Positions 15,650-16,837 of a stretch of 16,837 bases of DNA are shown here, one piece after another. The notes under the pieces were generated by a model that saw nothing but the letters and a program-made list of their open reading frames with translations, did no database searches and was not told the DNA's origin. Where the stretch lies: positions 1-16,837 of the forward strand of contig JALHTP010000332.1 of the NCBI GenBank assembly GCA_022865725.1, given 5' to 3'. The stretch is from Methyloceanibacter sp. Its GTDB lineage: Bacteria > Pseudomonadota > Alphaproteobacteria > Rhizobiales > Methyloligellaceae. Made by a program: the position numbers and the translations under genes. How positions within the stretch are numbered: the stretch's first letter is position 1; each line of letters starts with the position of its first letter.

Positions 15650-15678
15650 TTGCGAACGAGGCGCCAAATCAGCTATAG
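15650..15678 (+). promoter_or_regulatory. Predicted gyrA promoter
   Basis: TTGCGA (15650-15655), a 17-base spacer and CTATAG (15673-15678) form a fair sigma-70-type promoter by alphaproteobacterial standards. It would give a leader of about 100 bases before the TTG start of gyrA. Confidence 0.45.
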
Positions 15679-15787
15679 AGAGGCGTCTTGCGGCCATCGT
15701 TTTCGGTCTCGCGCGAGGGTGGTGTTTTCCATCCCAGCGCCGATAGCGTGGGCTTCGCTCACCCTTTAGAACAGGCTTTCTCCGTCC

Positions 15788-16837
15788 TTGGCTGACAACG
15801 ACAAGACAGAGGTCGAGGGCCCCGGGCCTTCTGACATCAGGCCCGTCTCGCTCATCGAGGAGATGAAGCGGTCCTATCTCGATTACGCCATGAGCGTGAT
15901 CGTCTCCCGCGCGCTGCCCGATGTGCGCGACGGGCTGAAGCCCGTGCATCGCCGCATCCTCTACGCCATCCAGCGGCTCGGGCTCGACTGGAACAAGAAG
16001 CACATGAAGTCGTCCAAAGTGGTGGGCGACACGATGGGCGACTTCCACCCGCACGGCAATCTCGCCATCTACGACGCCCTCGTCCGCATGGCGCAGGAAT
16101 TCTCCATGCGCGTGCCGCTGATCGACGGGCAGGGGAATTTCGGCTCGGTCGACGGCGACCCCCCGGCCGCCGACCGCTACACGGAAGCGCGCCTGGCCAA
16201 GATCGCCCAATATCTTCTCGACGATCTCGACAAGGACACGGTCGACTTCAAGCCGAACTACGACGACCGGCTCGAGGAGCCGTCCGTCCTTCCGGCCAAG
16301 TTCCCGAACCTGCTCGTCAACGGCGCCGGCGGCATCGCCGTCGGCATGGCCACCAACATCCCGCCGCACAATCTCGGCGAGGTGATCGACGCCTGCATCG
16401 CCTATCTCGACAATCCGGCCATCTCGATCGAGGAGCTGGTCGAGATCATTCCCGGCCCCGACTTCCCGACCGGCGGCCTCATTCTCGGCCGCTCCGGCAT
16501 TCGCGCCGCCTATCACAAAGGGCGCGGCTCTGTCCTCATGCGCGGCCGCGTCACTACCGAGACCGTCCGCAAGGAGCGCGAGGCGCTCATCATCAGCGAG
16601 ATTCCCTATCAGGTGAACAAGTCCTCGATGGTGGAGAAGATCGCCGAGCTGGTGCGCGAGAAGCGGATCGAAGGCATTTCCGACATCCGCGACGAATCCG
16701 ATCGCCAGGGCATGCGCGTGGTCATCGAGCTGAAGCGCGACGCCATGGCCGATGTGGTGCTGAACCAGCTCTACCGCTTCTCGGCGCTGCAATCGACCTT
16801 CGGCTGCAACATGGTGGCGCTGATCGGCGGCAAGCCC
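15788..16837 (+). CDS. gyrA: DNA gyrase subunit A (5' part)
   Basis: The first 350 codons of GyrA; the gene runs off the window (a full protein has about 850-920 residues). GyrA cleaves and rejoins DNA to introduce negative supercoils with GyrB. Canonical stretches are MKRSYLDYAMSVIVSRALPD, RDGLKPVHRRILYAI, the FHPHGNLAIYDALVRMAQ region and the catalytic Tyr in AADRYTEARL (Tyr122 by E. coli numbering). The E. coli QRDR residues D82-S83 are here Asn-Leu, while A84 and D87 are kept. The start is TTG: an in-frame TAG lies at 15767-15769 and the only start-like codon between it and the conserved region is TTG at 15788 (LADNDKTEVEGPGPSDIRPV, with ADN-type starts usual in relatives). The ribosome site is weak (acagg, 12 bases away). 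Confidence 0.97.
   Translation, partial: MADNDKTEVEGPGPSDIRPVSLIEEMKRSYLDYAMSVIVSRALPDVRDGLKPVHRRILYAIQRLGLDWNKKHMKSSKVVGDTMGDFHPHGNLAIYDALVRMAQEFSMRVPLIDGQGNFGSVDGDPPAADRYTEARLAKIAQYLLDDLDKDTVDFKPNYDDRLEEPSVLPAKFPNLLVNGAGGIAVGMATNIPPHNLGEVIDACIAYLDNPAISIEELVEIIPGPDFPTGGLILGRSGIRAAYHKGRGSVLMRGRVTTETVRKEREALIISEIPYQVNKSSMVEKIAELVREKRIEGISDIRDESDRQGMRVVIELKRDAMADVVLNQLYRFSALQSTFGCNMVALIGGKP

Noticed and set aside
15596..16792. Minus-strand open frame of 398 codons opposite gyrA
   Set aside because: The plus strand encodes unmistakable GyrA; the antisense frame is Gly/Asp/Val-rich shadow sequence.

Overview
The window is GC-rich chromosomal DNA from an alphaproteobacterium, most likely of the Hyphomicrobiales (Rhizobiales). 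Four things point there: the uvrA / ssb / gyrA neighbourhood; a UPF0314/DUF2585 protein and other small families common in that order; a candidate GAAC-N7-GAAC type LexA box upstream of ssb; and many dispersed palindromes with the core GGCCGGGCTTGTCCCGGCC, typical of Bradyrhizobium-like genomes. No species can be named from sequence alone.

Layout. Positions 1-3620 are an accessory stretch of short genes: a small membrane protein, a three-helix membrane protein with a cyclic-nucleotide-binding-like domain, a tiny lipoprotein, an HU-like DNA-binding protein followed by a coiled-coil protein, a DUF3606 protein and a Cys-rich protein, with REP-like palindromes in the gaps. Positions 3534-4947 are a scar zone: a decayed IS3-type orfA, a decayed second copy of the uvrA 3' end, the remnant of one toxin-antitoxin pair (toxin tail plus whole antitoxin), and an apparently intact antitoxin/ParE-like toxin pair directly downstream of uvrA.

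Positions 4948-9595 hold uvrA (nucleotide excision repair) and a PIF1-family helicase, both on the minus strand. uvrA carries an in-frame palindromic repeat insertion. Positions 9739-10094 hold an orphan antitoxin whose overlapping toxin gene stops after 16 codons next to a REP doublet. Then come a UPF0314 membrane protein, a convergent MAPEG-family protein, ssb, an acyltransferase-3 family membrane protein, a two-gene unit (NAD(P)-binding/DoxX fusion and DUF2269 protein) and the 5' end of gyrA, which runs off the window.

How the genes work together. uvrA, the PIF1-like helicase, ssb and gyrA all act on DNA repair, replication and topology; the genes between them are mostly membrane proteins. 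The most notable structure is the 3' end of uvrA. An intact uvrA is followed by toxin-antitoxin cargo and then by a diverged, frameshifted duplicate of the uvrA C-terminus in the same orientation, with an IS remnant beyond. This looks like an old insertion or recombination event at the uvrA 3' end. I found no clear new multi-gene defence system.
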